Source of the DNA: Pseudomonas folii
Lineage (GTDB): Bacteria; Pseudomonadota; Gammaproteobacteria; Pseudomonadales; Pseudomonadaceae
Reading direction: 5' to 3'
NCBI RefSeq assembly: GCF_014357575.1
Contig: NZ_JACONW010000054.1
Coordinates: 1-35,290 of the forward strand
DNA: 35,290 nt
Of the stretch, positions 1 to 9,370 are shown piece after piece. Numbering within the stretch: position 1 is the stretch's first letter; the number at the start of each line of letters is the position of its first letter. The notes beneath the pieces are model-generated. The model was not told the origin of the DNA, did no database searches, and worked only from the letters and a program-made list of their open reading frames with translations. Made by a program: the position numbers and the translations under genes.

Positions 1-8
1 GTCAAAGC

Positions 9-818
9 CTACCCACCCAATTCTGCCGACAACCTGCCTGCCACCTGTTTGATCAACGGCACCAGCTCGGCCATTTTTTCCAGCGGCATGTAAGGCACGG
101 TACTGGCAATGCTGATACCGGCAACAATGTGTTTGCCCGCATCACGAATCGGCGCTGCCACGCAGCGGATCGACGGTTCGTTATCCTCCAGATCAAATGC
201 GTAACCGCCCTCTACGTATTCATACATACGCTGACGCACCTGCTCCCAGGATTGCTCCTCGTGAGCGGGCCATGACGGATTGCGCGCCACTTCCGGCAGA
301 CTGACCTGATACAACCGCAGCCACTCGCTTTCCGGGCTGTCCAGCAGCAGCGCCTTGCCGATTCCGGTACGCGCCAGGGGCATACGATGGCCGACTCGCG
401 AACGCATTTCAGGACCGTTACGTCCAGGATTCTTGTGCAGATAAAGCACTTCGTCGCCATCACGAATCGCGAGGTGGACGGTGTCGCCCGTCAACTGTGA
501 AAGCTCATCCAGATACGGCCGGGCCAGCATCGCCAACGGCACTTCTTCGCGCGCCTGAAAGCCCAGTTCGATCAGCTTTGGCCCCAGCAGATAGCCGACC
601 TGAGGCAAAACCCGCAGGTAACGCTCCTCTACCAGGCAACTGACCAGCCGGTGCGTGGTGCTGCGCGTCGTACCAATGCGCCGGGCGATTTCCTTGAGGT
701 CCCGCGCACCGTCGGCGACGGCCTGGACCACGCCAAGTCCGCGCAACAGGGTTTGGGTTCCCGTCGGAGCTGGGTCCTTGGCAGTGCTGCTTGCTGTGTC
801 GTCGAGCGCTTGCGACAT
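9..818 (-). CDS. IclR-family transcriptional regulator, probable D-galactonate operon regulator
   Basis: The 269-residue protein has the IclR layout. An N-terminal winged helix-turn-helix (about residues 24–85, with the recognition-helix region TTRSTTHRLVSCL) is followed by a ligand-binding domain (about 95–265). It probably senses galactonate or a catabolic intermediate and controls the dgo genes upstream of it on the same strand; the link rests only on position. The start at 818 has an AAGG ribosome binding site eight bases upstream. A strong terminator-like hairpin (836–865) lies between dgoT and this gene, so it probably depends partly on read-through or its own promoter. In E. coli the dgo regulator DgoR is a GntR protein, so the regulator family differs here. 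Family assignment is firm; the ligand is inferred. Confidence 0.88.
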   Translation of the reverse strand: MSQALDDTASSTAKDPAPTGTQTLLRGLGVVQAVADGARDLKEIARRIGTTRSTTHRLVSCLVEERYLRVLPQVGYLLGPKLIELGFQAREEVPLAMLARPYLDELSQLTGDTVHLAIRDGDEVLYLHKNPGRNGPEMRSRVGHRMPLARTGIGKALLLDSPESEWLRLYQVSLPEVARNPSWPAHEEQSWEQVRQRMYEYVEGGYAFDLEDNEPSIRCVAAPIRDAGKHIVAGISIASTVPYMPLEKMAELVPLIKQVAGRLSAELGG

Positions 819-835
819 ATCCGGCCTTATCCCCT

Positions 836-865
836 CAAAAAGCTGGCGGCATTATCGCCGCCAGC
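836..865 (-). terminator. Intrinsic terminator between dgoT and the IclR gene
   Basis: On the minus strand, 30 bases after the dgoT stop, a perfect 9-bp stem (GCTGGCGGC/GCCGCCAGC, loop of six) is followed directly by TTTTT. This is a textbook intrinsic terminator. It should end most dgoKADT transcripts before the regulator gene. Confidence 0.8.
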
Positions 866-895
866 CCATTTCCATGCTACCCGCGATACCCGTCG

Positions 896-2206
896 TTACA
901 GCTCGATACGCTCGACCTTGCCCACCAAGAGGATGTAGGACAGCGCGCCGATCAACGCCAGCACCGCAACGTAGGTGATCGCAGGCGCAAAGGAGTCGCC
1001 GGAGACAAGAAAGCCAATCACGATCGGCGTGGCAATTGCCGACAGGTTGCCAATGAAGTTGAAAGTCCCGCCCGTCAGGCCCAGCAGACGCGCCGGAGCC
1101 AGGGTCGACACCAGTGACCAGGTGATGGATGCCAAGCCATTGCCGAAGAACGCCAGCGCGAGGAACGCGATGACCAGCGGCGTCGAATCCACGAAGTTGG
1201 CACCAATGATCGAAGTGGAAATCAGCAGACCGGCAATGATCGGTAACTTGCGCGCAAAACCGACGGTATGACCGCGACGAATCAGCCAGTCGGAGAAAAA
1301 CCCCGAACACAGCACACCGACGAACGCCGCGAGAAATGGCAGGGAAGCCAACAGACCGGACTTGATGAAGTCCATGCCTCGGTACTTAACGAGATAGGTC
1401 GGGAACCAGGTCAGGAAGAACCATAGCGTCGAGTTCAGGCAGAATTGACCCAGGTAAATCCCCCAGAGCTTGCGCTTGGTGAGCACGATGCCCAGATCCG
1501 CCCAACTGAACGGACGCTTTTCTTTCGCCGTATCAGCCTGGATATCCACCAACCCGCCGCCCTCGCGAATCAGCTCGATTTCCGCCTCGTTAACGCCTTT
1601 GAAATCACGAGGCTCGCGATACACCATGTACCAGATGACCGCCCAGAGCACGCCCACAGCACCGGTGCTGACAAAAACCATGTGCCAGCCGTAATGCGCT
1701 TGCAGCCAGGCGAGTACCGGTGTCAGAAATGCCAGACCGACAAACTGGCCAGACGTGTAGAAACCAATGGCCGTGGCTCGCTCACGCTCGGGAAACCATG
1801 TGGTCACCACACGACTGTTGATGGGGTACGCCGGCGCTTCCAGGGCGCCCACCGCCATGCGCAACACGAATAGTGCAATGAAACTGGCAGCGAAGCCGAG
1901 CATGATGGTCGCAACGGACCACAGCGCCAGGGCGACGGTGTACAGAATTCGGGGCGGTACACGGTCAACCAGCCAGCCACCGGGTAATTGCATGGCAGCG
2001 TAAGTCCAGCCGAACGCCGAGAAAATCAACCCGACATGCACCGGATCGATACCCAGTTCGCTGGTCAGTGCGGGCGCGGCGATGGACAGGTTGCTGCGGT
2101 CCAGATAGTTGATCACGACGGTGATGAACAACAGCACCATGATGAAGTAACGCTTGCGAGTAGGCGTGACTAAAGACGCCGCCCCTTCGAGAGTGCGGGT
2201 TTGCAT
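896..2206 (-). CDS. dgoT: MFS transporter, probable D-galactonate:H+ symporter
   Basis: The 436-residue protein has about twelve hydrophobic helices and MFS features. The first helix is rich in VVINYLDRSNLS, typical of the anion:cation symporter (ACS) family that includes E. coli DgoT and the phthalate and glucarate permeases. The conserved loop-2 motif is seen as GGWLVDRVPPR. It is expected to import D-galactonate or a related hexonate across the inner membrane. The ATG at 2206 has GAGG eight bases upstream. The gene lies downstream of dgoD, separated by a 151-bp gap holding a REPIN-like palindrome. Substrate is inferred from the dgoK/A/D neighbours; another sugar acid is possible. Confidence 0.87.
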   Translation of the reverse strand: MQTRTLEGAASLVTPTRKRYFIMVLLFITVVINYLDRSNLSIAAPALTSELGIDPVHVGLIFSAFGWTYAAMQLPGGWLVDRVPPRILYTVALALWSVATIMLGFAASFIALFVLRMAVGALEAPAYPINSRVVTTWFPERERATAIGFYTSGQFVGLAFLTPVLAWLQAHYGWHMVFVSTGAVGVLWAVIWYMVYREPRDFKGVNEAEIELIREGGGLVDIQADTAKEKRPFSWADLGIVLTKRKLWGIYLGQFCLNSTLWFFLTWFPTYLVKYRGMDFIKSGLLASLPFLAAFVGVLCSGFFSDWLIRRGHTVGFARKLPIIAGLLISTSIIGANFVDSTPLVIAFLALAFFGNGLASITWSLVSTLAPARLLGLTGGTFNFIGNLSAIATPIVIGFLVSGDSFAPAITYVAVLALIGALSYILLVGKVERIEL

Positions 2207-2259
2207 GTGAGGTGCCTCTTTTTGTCTTTATTGAGGTCGCTATGAACTGGGTGAACGCC

Positions 2260-2333
2260 TGTAGGAGCTGCCGAAGGCTGCGAATCGCGGTGACTCAGGC
2301 AGATCGCTTTCGCAGCCTTCGGCAGCTCCTACA
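2260..2333. repeat. REPIN-like inverted repeat between dgoD and dgoT
   Basis: Perfect 24-bp arms (2260–2283 and 2310–2333) beginning TGTAGGAGCTGCCGAAGG flank a 26-base spacer. The GTAGGAGC head matches Pseudomonas REP sequences, but the inner part (GCCGAAGGC) differs from the GCTTGC type seen elsewhere in the window. Transcribed, it would form a long hairpin inside the dgo mRNA. Confidence 0.85.
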
Positions 2334-2357
2334 AGGGTCAGGCGTCAGCCTGAGAAA

Positions 2358-3506
2358 TCACCACTCCGCAAAGCTGCCATCGGCATGACGCCAGATCGGG
2401 TTGCGCCAGCGATGGCCGATAGCCGCGCGCTCCTTGACGTACTCTTCGTTGATTTCGATGCCCAGGCCTGGTCCGTTGGGGATTTTCACCATGCCTTTGT
2501 CGTAATCGAACACCTCGGGATTCTTGATGTAATCCAGCAGGTCATTGCTCTCGTTGTAATGAATGCCCAGGCTCTGCTCCTGAATGAACGCGTTGTAGCA
2601 GACCGCATCCAGTTGCAGGCAAGCGGCCAGGGCAATCGGCCCCAAGGGACAATGCAGCGCAAGGGCGACATCGTAGGCCTCAGCCATGTTGGCGATCTTG
2701 CGGGTTTCGGTGATACCGCCCGCATGCGACGCATCCGGCTGGATGATGTCGACGTAGCCTTCACTCAATACGCGCTTGAAATCCCAGCGTGAAAACAGCC
2801 GTTCGCCCAGGGCAATTGGCGTACTGGTCAACGGCGCGAGCTCTTTCAGCGCCTCGTAGTTTTCGCTGAGCACGGGCTCTTCGATGAACATCAGCTTGTA
2901 CGGATCCAGTTCTTTCATCAGTACCTTGGCCATGGGTTTGTGCACACGGCCATGGAAATCGACGCCGATGCCCACATTCGGCCCGACCGCGTCACGCACG
3001 GCGGCAACGTTGGCCAGTGCCAGGTCGACCTTGTCGAAGGTGTCAAGGAACTGCAACTCTTCGGTGCCGTTCATCTTCACCGCAGTGAAGCCCCGCTCCA
3101 CCGCTTCTTTTGCCGCACGCGCCGTATCCGCAGGGCGGTCGCCGCCGATCCATGAGTAAACACGGATCTTGTCGCGCACCTGCCCCCCGAGCAGATCGCT
3201 GACCGACACACCCAGATGCTTGCCCTTGATGTCCCACAACGCCTGATCGATACCGGCCAGCGCACTCATGTGCACCGCGCCGCCACGATAGAAGCCGCCA
3301 CGGTAAAGCACGGTCCAGATGTCTTCGATGTTGCGCGGGTCTTTGCCGATCAGGTAGTCAGACAGCTCTTCGACGGCGGCTGCAACCGTATGAGCGCGAC
3401 CCTCAACCACCGGCTCGCCCCAGCCGGTAATGCCTTGATCAGTTTCGATCTTGAGGAAGCACCAGCGCGGCGGGACGATGAAAGTCGTGAGTTTGGTGAT
3501 TTTCAT
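2358..3506 (-). CDS. dgoD: D-galactonate dehydratase (enolase superfamily)
   Basis: This enzyme dehydrates D-galactonate to 2-keto-3-deoxygalactonate in the cytoplasm. The 382-residue length equals that of E. coli DgoD. The enolase-superfamily residues fall at the expected positions: metal ligands D183, E209 and E235, with H185 (in VDFHGR) and H285 (in LHCPLGP) as the acid/base pair. The N-terminal capping domain is about residues 1–120, and the barrel about 125–330. It lies between dgoA and dgoT on the same strand. H185 beside D183 fits galactonate dehydratase rather than mandelate racemase. Assignment is strong. Confidence 0.93.
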   Translation of the reverse strand: MKITKLTTFIVPPRWCFLKIETDQGITGWGEPVVEGRAHTVAAAVEELSDYLIGKDPRNIEDIWTVLYRGGFYRGGAVHMSALAGIDQALWDIKGKHLGVSVSDLLGGQVRDKIRVYSWIGGDRPADTARAAKEAVERGFTAVKMNGTEELQFLDTFDKVDLALANVAAVRDAVGPNVGIGVDFHGRVHKPMAKVLMKELDPYKLMFIEEPVLSENYEALKELAPLTSTPIALGERLFSRWDFKRVLSEGYVDIIQPDASHAGGITETRKIANMAEAYDVALALHCPLGPIALAACLQLDAVCYNAFIQEQSLGIHYNESNDLLDYIKNPEVFDYDKGMVKIPNGPGLGIEINEEYVKERAAIGHRWRNPIWRHADGSFAEW

Positions 3507-3554
3507 GTGTGCGATTCTCTTATTTGAATTGGCGCCTGGGGCGCTCTGGTTGAC

Positions 3555-4184
3555 TCAGAAACGTTCGGTCAATTGCTTCCAGGCCGCGACATAGGCATGA
3601 GCACGCTCGCCCACATCAGCCACGCTCATGCCTGGCTTGAACAAGCCCGAGCCGAGGCCGAAACCTTTTACGCCGGCATCCAGAAAGACCTTCATGTTGT
3701 CCGGCGTAATACCGCCTACCGGAACCAGCGCGGTGCCAATTGGCAGCACGGCCAGCCATGCTTTTACGACGGCCGGGCTCATCTGCTCAGCCGGGAACAG
3801 CTTCAGCACGTCAGCGCCCTCGGCCAGCGCAGCAAAGGCCTCGTTGGGCGTTGCCACGCCTGGCGACAGAAACAAACCTGCTTCTTTGGCGGCACGCAGC
3901 ACTTTGGCGTCGCTGTGCGGCATGACGATGACCTGCCCGCCCGCCTCCTTGACCAGATTGACCTGCTCAGGAGTCATCACCGTACCCGCCCCGATCAGGC
4001 AGTCGGCAGGCAGGCTTTGGCGCAACAGACGGATGCTGTCGTAGGGTTGCGGCGAATTGAGTGGCACCTCGATGATCCGGAAACCCGCCTGGTACAACAC
4101 ATCGCCTATGGCAGGCGCTTCCGCCGGGCGCAGGCCACGCAGAATGGCGATCAAGCCGTTTTCGAGCAGTGCTTGCTTGAGCAT
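3555..4184 (-). CDS. dgoA: 2-dehydro-3-deoxy-6-phosphogalactonate aldolase
   Basis: This 209-residue class I aldolase of the KDPG/KDPGal family cleaves 2-keto-3-deoxy-6-phosphogalactonate to pyruvate and glyceraldehyde-3-phosphate. The Schiff-base lysine is K128 (in DVLKLFPAE). E39 (IIEVPLNSP) and R16 (ILRGL) are the other active-site residues usual in this family. The ATG at 4184 lies one base after the dgoK stop. Its ribosome binding site (AGAGG) lies inside the end of dgoK, so the two are probably translationally coupled. KDPG aldolase (Eda) is the alternative, but the dgoK/dgoD context argues for the galactonate enzyme. Confidence 0.92.
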   Translation of the reverse strand: MLKQALLENGLIAILRGLRPAEAPAIGDVLYQAGFRIIEVPLNSPQPYDSIRLLRQSLPADCLIGAGTVMTPEQVNLVKEAGGQVIVMPHSDAKVLRAAKEAGLFLSPGVATPNEAFAALAEGADVLKLFPAEQMSPAVVKAWLAVLPIGTALVPVGGITPDNMKVFLDAGVKGFGLGSGLFKPGMSVADVGERAHAYVAAWKQLTERF

Positions 4185-4185
4185 G

Positions 4186-5178
4186 TCAGACCTCTAATGG
4201 AATGTTAGCGAGCAAGCCGGCTTTAAGCGCCACTTGCCATAGACCGCGCTCGGTAGCTTGTTCTGCCACCGTCACGTGAAGAAAACCGCAGGCGTGCAGG
4301 GCTCGCCCATAACGCAGACACAATTGCTCGCCGCCCAGAAGAATGACGGGAGGCAATTCGGAATGATGGGCACGCTGCAGAGTGGCGAGGGTTGCCAGTT
4401 CATGACCGATCAGCAGACCGGACAAATAATCAGGTTGGGCATCGGCGCTCAGTTGGCCGGTCAGCCCCAAGGTGCGGCAACTGAAAATCGTCGACAGCGG
4501 CCCCGCTGCGCCGTCAGCCGACAACGCCACCGCGACACCCAGATCGAACGCCGCCTGATCGAAGGCATCACTGCGCTGCATGGTGCGGCCAAGAATCGTG
4601 TGATTGCTTAACGCGGCGAAGACTTCGCCGGTCATGAACGTATCGAAATGCAGGATGCAGCCCTCGGCGGCCTGAACCCATTTGGAATGACTGCCGGGTA
4701 AACCAATCAACAGGGGTTTGAGGGCTTCAGTGGCGGACAGTCCTGCCAGAACGCCCAGCACTTGGGTTTCTTCACCGCGCATGACATTGGGCAGCACCGA
4801 ACGCTGAAGTACGCCAGGGATGATGTGGACATCGACGCCACGCAGGCTGCGCACGGTTTGCAAGGCAGAGCTAAGGCCGGAGACGCTGGCCGGAGTTTCC
4901 CGATAGACGGCTTCACGCCAGCCTTGGGCGCTGCCGACCATGCCACAGGCAATGACCGGCAGGTTTGGCTCGGCATCAAGCCAGTCGCCACAAGCCTCGT
5001 CGAAAGCCAGTTCGAAACCGTCGCTGCAGAGCTCACCGGCGATCATTCGCGGCGAACTTGGTAATTGCATGATGCCCGCGCTCAGGGAGCGCTGTTCCAG
5101 CACCCGGCCATGGTCGCCGAGTCGATAAGCACGAAGAGAGGTTGTCCCCCAATCGAGCGCGATCAAATGCGCTTGCAT
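4186..5178 (-). CDS. dgoK: 2-dehydro-3-deoxygalactonokinase
   Basis: The 330-residue kinase phosphorylates 2-keto-3-deoxygalactonate at C6 with ATP, the second cytosolic step of galactonate breakdown. The N-terminus LIALDWGTTSLRAYRL is the phosphate-1 motif of the ASKHA sugar kinases. GLPGSHSKWV and LLGGEQLC match the DgoK family. It is the first gene of the operon. The ATG at 5178 has an AGGTGA ribosome binding site, and a sigma-70-like promoter lies about 40 bases upstream. Confidence 0.93.
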   Translation of the reverse strand: MQAHLIALDWGTTSLRAYRLGDHGRVLEQRSLSAGIMQLPSSPRMIAGELCSDGFELAFDEACGDWLDAEPNLPVIACGMVGSAQGWREAVYRETPASVSGLSSALQTVRSLRGVDVHIIPGVLQRSVLPNVMRGEETQVLGVLAGLSATEALKPLLIGLPGSHSKWVQAAEGCILHFDTFMTGEVFAALSNHTILGRTMQRSDAFDQAAFDLGVAVALSADGAAGPLSTIFSCRTLGLTGQLSADAQPDYLSGLLIGHELATLATLQRAHHSELPPVILLGGEQLCLRYGRALHACGFLHVTVAEQATERGLWQVALKAGLLANIPLEV

Positions 5179-5218
5179 CGCTTCACCTATTATTTTTTGA
5201 GCAGTGAGTGCGAGGGGG

Positions 5219-5248
5219 ACTATAAACCTTAAAAGGGAAATATCTCAA
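5219..5248 (-). promoter_or_regulatory. Candidate sigma-70 promoter of the dgo operon
   Basis: On the minus strand, TTGAGA (5243–5248) and TATAGT (5219–5224) are separated by 18 bases, each one mismatch from consensus. They lie about 40 bases upstream of the dgoK ATG. Confidence 0.55.
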
Positions 5249-5261
5249 TATGTAAATTTCG

Positions 5262-5278
5262 ATCCCATATTTTGGGAT
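5262..5278. promoter_or_regulatory. Candidate operator (palindrome) upstream of the dgo promoter
   Basis: ATCCCA-TATTT-TGGGAT is a perfect 6-bp inverted repeat in an AT-rich stretch, about 14 bases upstream of the proposed -35. This position suits a regulator binding near -50 to -65. It may be the site of the IclR protein encoded at the operon end; this is inference. Confidence 0.4.
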
Positions 5279-5285
5279 TTTTTTT

Positions 5286-5373
5286 GTTGGAGCGAGGCTT
5301 GCCCGCGAATCAAGCGCTGCGGTCTACAAATATGACCGGGGAATCGCCCTTCGCGAGCAAGCTCGGCTCCAAC
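5286..5373. repeat. REPIN (REP doublet) between asd and dgoK
   Basis: Inverted arms 5286–5309 and 5350–5373 (GTTGGAGCGAGGCTTGC… and its imperfect complement) match the Pseudomonas TGTAGGAGCGAGCTTGCTCGCGA type. The arms are slightly diverged (GTTGG for GTAGG, and CCCGCG against TCGCG). Confidence 0.82.
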
Positions 5374-5400
5374 AGGACCGCGTTATTTTTAAGCGCCCAT

Positions 5401-5427
5401 AAAAAAACCGCCCCGAAAGGCGGTTTT
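5401..5427 (-). terminator. Intrinsic terminator downstream of asd
   Basis: Read on the minus strand, CCGCC–TTTCGG–GGCGG is followed by a run of seven T, 24–50 bases after the asd stop codon. The A-run on the other side makes it potentially bidirectional. Confidence 0.85.
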
Positions 5428-5450
5428 TCATGTCAGCTACAACCGGACGA

Positions 5451-6563
5451 TCAACGCTCCAGCAGGATCCGCAGCATGCGACGCAACGGCTCGGCCGCGC
5501 CCCACAATAGCTGGTCGCCAACGGTGAACGCGCCCAGATACTGCGAGCCCATGTTCAACTTGCGCAGACGGCCAACCGGAATGCTCATGGTGCCGGTCAC
5601 AGACGTCGGGCTCAGCTCCTGAATGCTCGCTTCGCGATGGTTTGGCACCAGTTTCACCCAAGGGTTGTGCTGGCTGATCAAACCTTCGATATCGGCGATT
5701 GGCACGTCTTTGTTGAGCTTGATGGTCAATGCCTGGCTGTGGCAACGCATCGAACCGATACGTACACAGATACCATCCACCGGGATCGGGCTCTTGAAGC
5801 GACCCAGAATCTTGTTGGTCTCGGCCTGGCCTTTCCACTCTTCACGGCTCTGGCCGTTCGGCAGTTCTTTGTCGATCCACGGGATCAGACTGCCCGCCAA
5901 TGGCACGCCGAAGTTTTCCGTCGGGTAGGCATCGCTGCGCATGGCTTCGGCAACCTTGCGGTCGATGTCCAGAATCGCGCTGGCCGGATTGGCCAGATCG
6001 TCGGCAACCGCCGCGTGAGTCGCGCCCATTTGTTTGATCAGTTCACGCATGTTCTGCGCGCCCGCACCGGAAGCCGCCTGATAGGTCATGGCATTCATCC
6101 ACTCCACCAGACCGGCTTCGAACAGACCGCCCAGGCCCATCAGCATCAGGCTGACCGTGCAGTTACCGCCAATGTAGTTTCTGGTGCCCGCATCCAGTTG
6201 CTGATCGATGACCTTGCGGTTAACCGGATCCAGAACGATGACCGCGTCATCCTGCATGCGCAGGCTGGAAGCGGCGTCGATCCAGTAACCCTGCCAGCCG
6301 GCTTCGCGCAGCTTCGGAAACACCTCATTGGTGTAGTCGCCGCCCTGGCAGGTCAGAATCACGTCGAGGGTTTTCAGCTCGTCAATGCTGTAAGCATCTT
6401 TGAGCGGAGCCACGTCCTTGCCCACGGAGGGGCCTTGGCCGCCTACGTTGGAGGTGGTGAAAAACACCGGCTCGATCAGATCAAAATCCTGCTCTTCCAG
6501 CATCCGCTGCATGAGCACGGAACCGACCATTCCACGCCAACCGATCAGACCTACACGTTTCAT
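5451..6563 (-). CDS. asd: Aspartate-semialdehyde dehydrogenase
   Basis: This enzyme reduces L-aspartyl-4-phosphate to aspartate-4-semialdehyde with NADPH, the branch point to lysine/diaminopimelate, threonine, methionine and isoleucine. The 370-residue length is that of the gamma-proteobacterial enzyme. The N-terminus [14 protein letters not shown] is the NADP-binding glycine-rich motif, and the catalytic cysteine is C135 (GGNCTVSLM). It lies downstream of leuB, separated by a hairpin with a T-run, so it may have its own promoter as well as read-through. Pseudomonads often carry a second Asd-like paralogue; the GGNCTVSLM active site supports a functional dehydrogenase. Confidence 0.96.
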   Translation of the reverse strand: MKRVGLIGWRGMVGSVLMQRMLEEQDFDLIEPVFFTTSNVGGQGPSVGKDVAPLKDAYSIDELKTLDVILTCQGGDYTNEVFPKLREAGWQGYWIDAASSLRMQDDAVIVLDPVNRKVIDQQLDAGTRNYIGGNCTVSLMLMGLGGLFEAGLVEWMNAMTYQAASGAGAQNMRELIKQMGATHAAVADDLANPASAILDIDRKVAEAMRSDAYPTENFGVPLAGSLIPWIDKELPNGQSREEWKGQAETNKILGRFKSPIPVDGICVRIGSMRCHSQALTIKLNKDVPIADIEGLISQHNPWVKLVPNHREASIQELSPTSVTGTMSIPVGRLRKLNMGSQYLGAFTVGDQLLWGAAEPLRRMLRILLER

Positions 6564-6581
6564 CGCAACTACACCTTGTTT

Positions 6582-6621
6582 AAAAAGTGGGCCGTTGCAT
6601 TCGGGTTCGAATTTGCAACGG
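6582..6621 (-). terminator. Terminator/attenuator-like hairpin between leuB and asd
   Basis: On the minus strand after leuB, CCGTTGCA (6614–6621) pairs perfectly with TGCAACGG (6592–6599), followed a few bases later by TTTTT (6582–6586). It could stop leu transcripts or limit read-through into asd. Confidence 0.6.
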
Positions 6622-6631
6622 GCCGCAGATA

Positions 6632-7714
<1,083 letters not shown>

Positions 7715-7780
7715 AACATCCTCAATTTTTTGTAACGGCACTGTCGGTCAGCGCCTCTTCATCTACATGAACGGATAGAA

Positions 7781-8542
7781 CTAACGCTCGGCCCATAACA
7801 CCAGAACATCGGTGCTGAACGAGCCGTCAGCGGTAATCTCGAAATACTCGCGCACCTCCGCCCCCATGGCCTGCTGCAACTCCCGGATCGCGACCCGAAA
7901 GGCTTGCGGGGTACGCATGCGCTCTACCCAGGAGTTGTACTCAAGGTGCAGACGCTGGCGGCTGTGACTACGGGTGAACAGCCCCGCCTCACTGACCTGC
8001 CGCAGCCATTCGGCGGCGGAATAGTCGCGCACATGACTGGTATCACGCAGCACTTCCACGCTTTGCAGGTAGGTATCCAGCAATGGACTGCCCGGCGACA
8101 TTACGTCAATAAAGGCAGCAACGCCTCCCGGCTTCAGTACTCTGCGCACTTCACGCAAGGCAGGCGCCAGATCACTCCAGTGGTGAGCCGAATAACGACT
8201 GAACACGAAGTCGAACTCGCCATCCTCGAACGGCAGGCTTTCCGCCGCGCCGCAGACAGTACTGACGTTACTCAGCCCACGCTCTTGCGCCGCAGTAGCC
8301 AACACATCGAGCATCTGCTGCGAAAGGTCGTACGCTACCACTTCGCCCACCGCCGACGCGACATTGAAGCTCACGTGACCGGCGCCGCACCCAAGGTCCA
8401 GAACCCGCGCATCACTGCGCCCCGCCACTTCCGCCTGTAGCAGCGCAAACTCGGTACCTTGGGCGTGCACGGCACTGCTCAGATAGGCTGCGGCCTGTTC
8501 ACCGAATTGACGTTGTACGACTTGGGTGTGGGCGGAGCTCAT
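7781..8542 (-). CDS. Class I SAM-dependent methyltransferase (UbiE/Methyltransf_11-like)
   Basis: The 253-residue protein has the Rossmann SAM-binding motif VLDLGCGAGHVSF (about residues 47–59). Motif II/III regions follow at VVAYDLSQQML, GAAESLPFEDGEFDFVFSRYSAHHW and LREVRRVLKPGGVAAFIDV. It resembles the UbiE/BioC-like small-molecule methyltransferases; the substrate is not known from sequence. It sits between leuD and leuB. The start at 8542 is chosen because AAAGGA precedes it and the family begins near here; an upstream in-frame start at 8620 would run through a REPIN. No obvious leucine-pathway reaction needs a methyltransferase, so a moonlighting or unrelated role is likely. Confidence 0.85.
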   Translation of the reverse strand: MSSAHTQVVQRQFGEQAAAYLSSAVHAQGTEFALLQAEVAGRSDARVLDLGCGAGHVSFNVASAVGEVVAYDLSQQMLDVLATAAQERGLSNVSTVCGAAESLPFEDGEFDFVFSRYSAHHWSDLAPALREVRRVLKPGGVAAFIDVMSPGSPLLDTYLQSVEVLRDTSHVRDYSAAEWLRQVSEAGLFTRSHSRQRLHLEYNSWVERMRTPQAFRVAIRELQQAMGAEVREYFEITADGSFSTDVLVLWAER

Positions 8543-8590
8543 TAGGGTGTCCTTTTGGTAAATCGCAAATAATCCTGTTGCACTGAACCT

Positions 8591-8692
8591 TGTGGGAGCT
8601 GGGCTTGGTCTGGGCGGCATTCCGACGATAAGGCTAGACGCTATTCACTTTAGATCGCGTATACCTTATCGCGGGCAAGCCCAGCTCCCACA
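8591..8692. repeat. 102-bp REPIN-like element, copy 1 (inverted core)
   Basis: Outer arms TGTGGGAGCTGGGCTT (8591–8606) and its exact complement (8677–8692) enclose a left-specific segment (8607–8622) and an inner hairpin built on CGATAAGG/CCTTATCG. A second copy is at 32440–32542 with the same outer arrangement, but its central 17 bases run in the opposite orientation. It lies between leuD and the methyltransferase gene. Confidence 0.85.
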
Positions 8693-8718
8693 GTCATCAC
8701 ACCAGCAAAAATCTCATT

Positions 8719-9360
8719 TCAACCGCGGAACAACCACGGCTGGCTGGCGCGGTGCTTCGCTTCGAAACTGGTAATCGCCTCGCCATCCACCAGGGTCAGG
8801 CCGATGTCATCCAGGCCTTCAAGCAGGCAGTGCTTGCGAAACGCATCAACTTCAAAGCTGTATACCTTGCCATCTGGACGAGTGACCGTCTGGGCCGCCA
8901 GGTCGACGGTCAACTGGTAACCTTCGGTGGCTTCAACCTGCTTGAACAGCTCATCAACTTCAGCCTCGCCAAGAATGATCGGCAGCAAGCCGTTCTTGAA
9001 GCTGTTGTTGAAGAAGATGTCGGCATAGCTCGGCGCGATAATCGCGCAGAAACCGTACTCGTCCAGTGCCCACGGCGCGTGCTCACGGCTTGAGCCGCAG
9101 CCGAAGTTTTCCCTGGCCAGCAACACGCTCGCACCTTGATAGCGAGCATCGTTGAGTACGAAGTCTGGGTTCAACGGCCGCTTGGAGTTGTCCTGATAAG
9201 GTTGCCCGACGTCCAGGTAACGCCATTCGTCGAACAGGTTCGGACCGAAGCCGGTGCGCTTGATCGACTTGAGAAACTGCTTCGGAATGATCTGGTCTGT
9301 ATCGACGTTGGCACGATCCAGAGGAGCGACAAGGCCGGTGTGCTGAGTAAAGGCTTTCAT
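8719..9360 (-). CDS. leuD: 3-isopropylmalate dehydratase small subunit
   Basis: The 213-residue small subunit of isopropylmalate isomerase forms a heterodimer with LeuC and carries the swivelling aconitase domain. It interconverts 2- and 3-isopropylmalate. Recognisable parts are [20 protein letters not shown] at the N-terminus, the substrate-recognition loop [16 protein letters not shown], and [13 protein letters not shown]. Its start lies ten bases after the leuC stop with GGAG upstream, so it is co-translated with leuC. Confidence 0.96.
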   Translation of the reverse strand: MKAFTQHTGLVAPLDRANVDTDQIIPKQFLKSIKRTGFGPNLFDEWRYLDVGQPYQDNSKRPLNPDFVLNDARYQGASVLLARENFGCGSSREHAPWALDEYGFCAIIAPSYADIFFNNSFKNGLLPIILGEAEVDELFKQVEATEGYQLTVDLAAQTVTRPDGKVYSFEVDAFRKHCLLEGLDDIGLTLVDGEAITSFEAKHRASQPWLFRG

Positions 9361-9370
9361 GCTGGGCTCC

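Noticed and set aside
2260..2333. Intrinsic terminator for dgoD
   Set aside because: The hairpin is not followed by a T-run on the minus strand, and its arms match Pseudomonas REP sequences.
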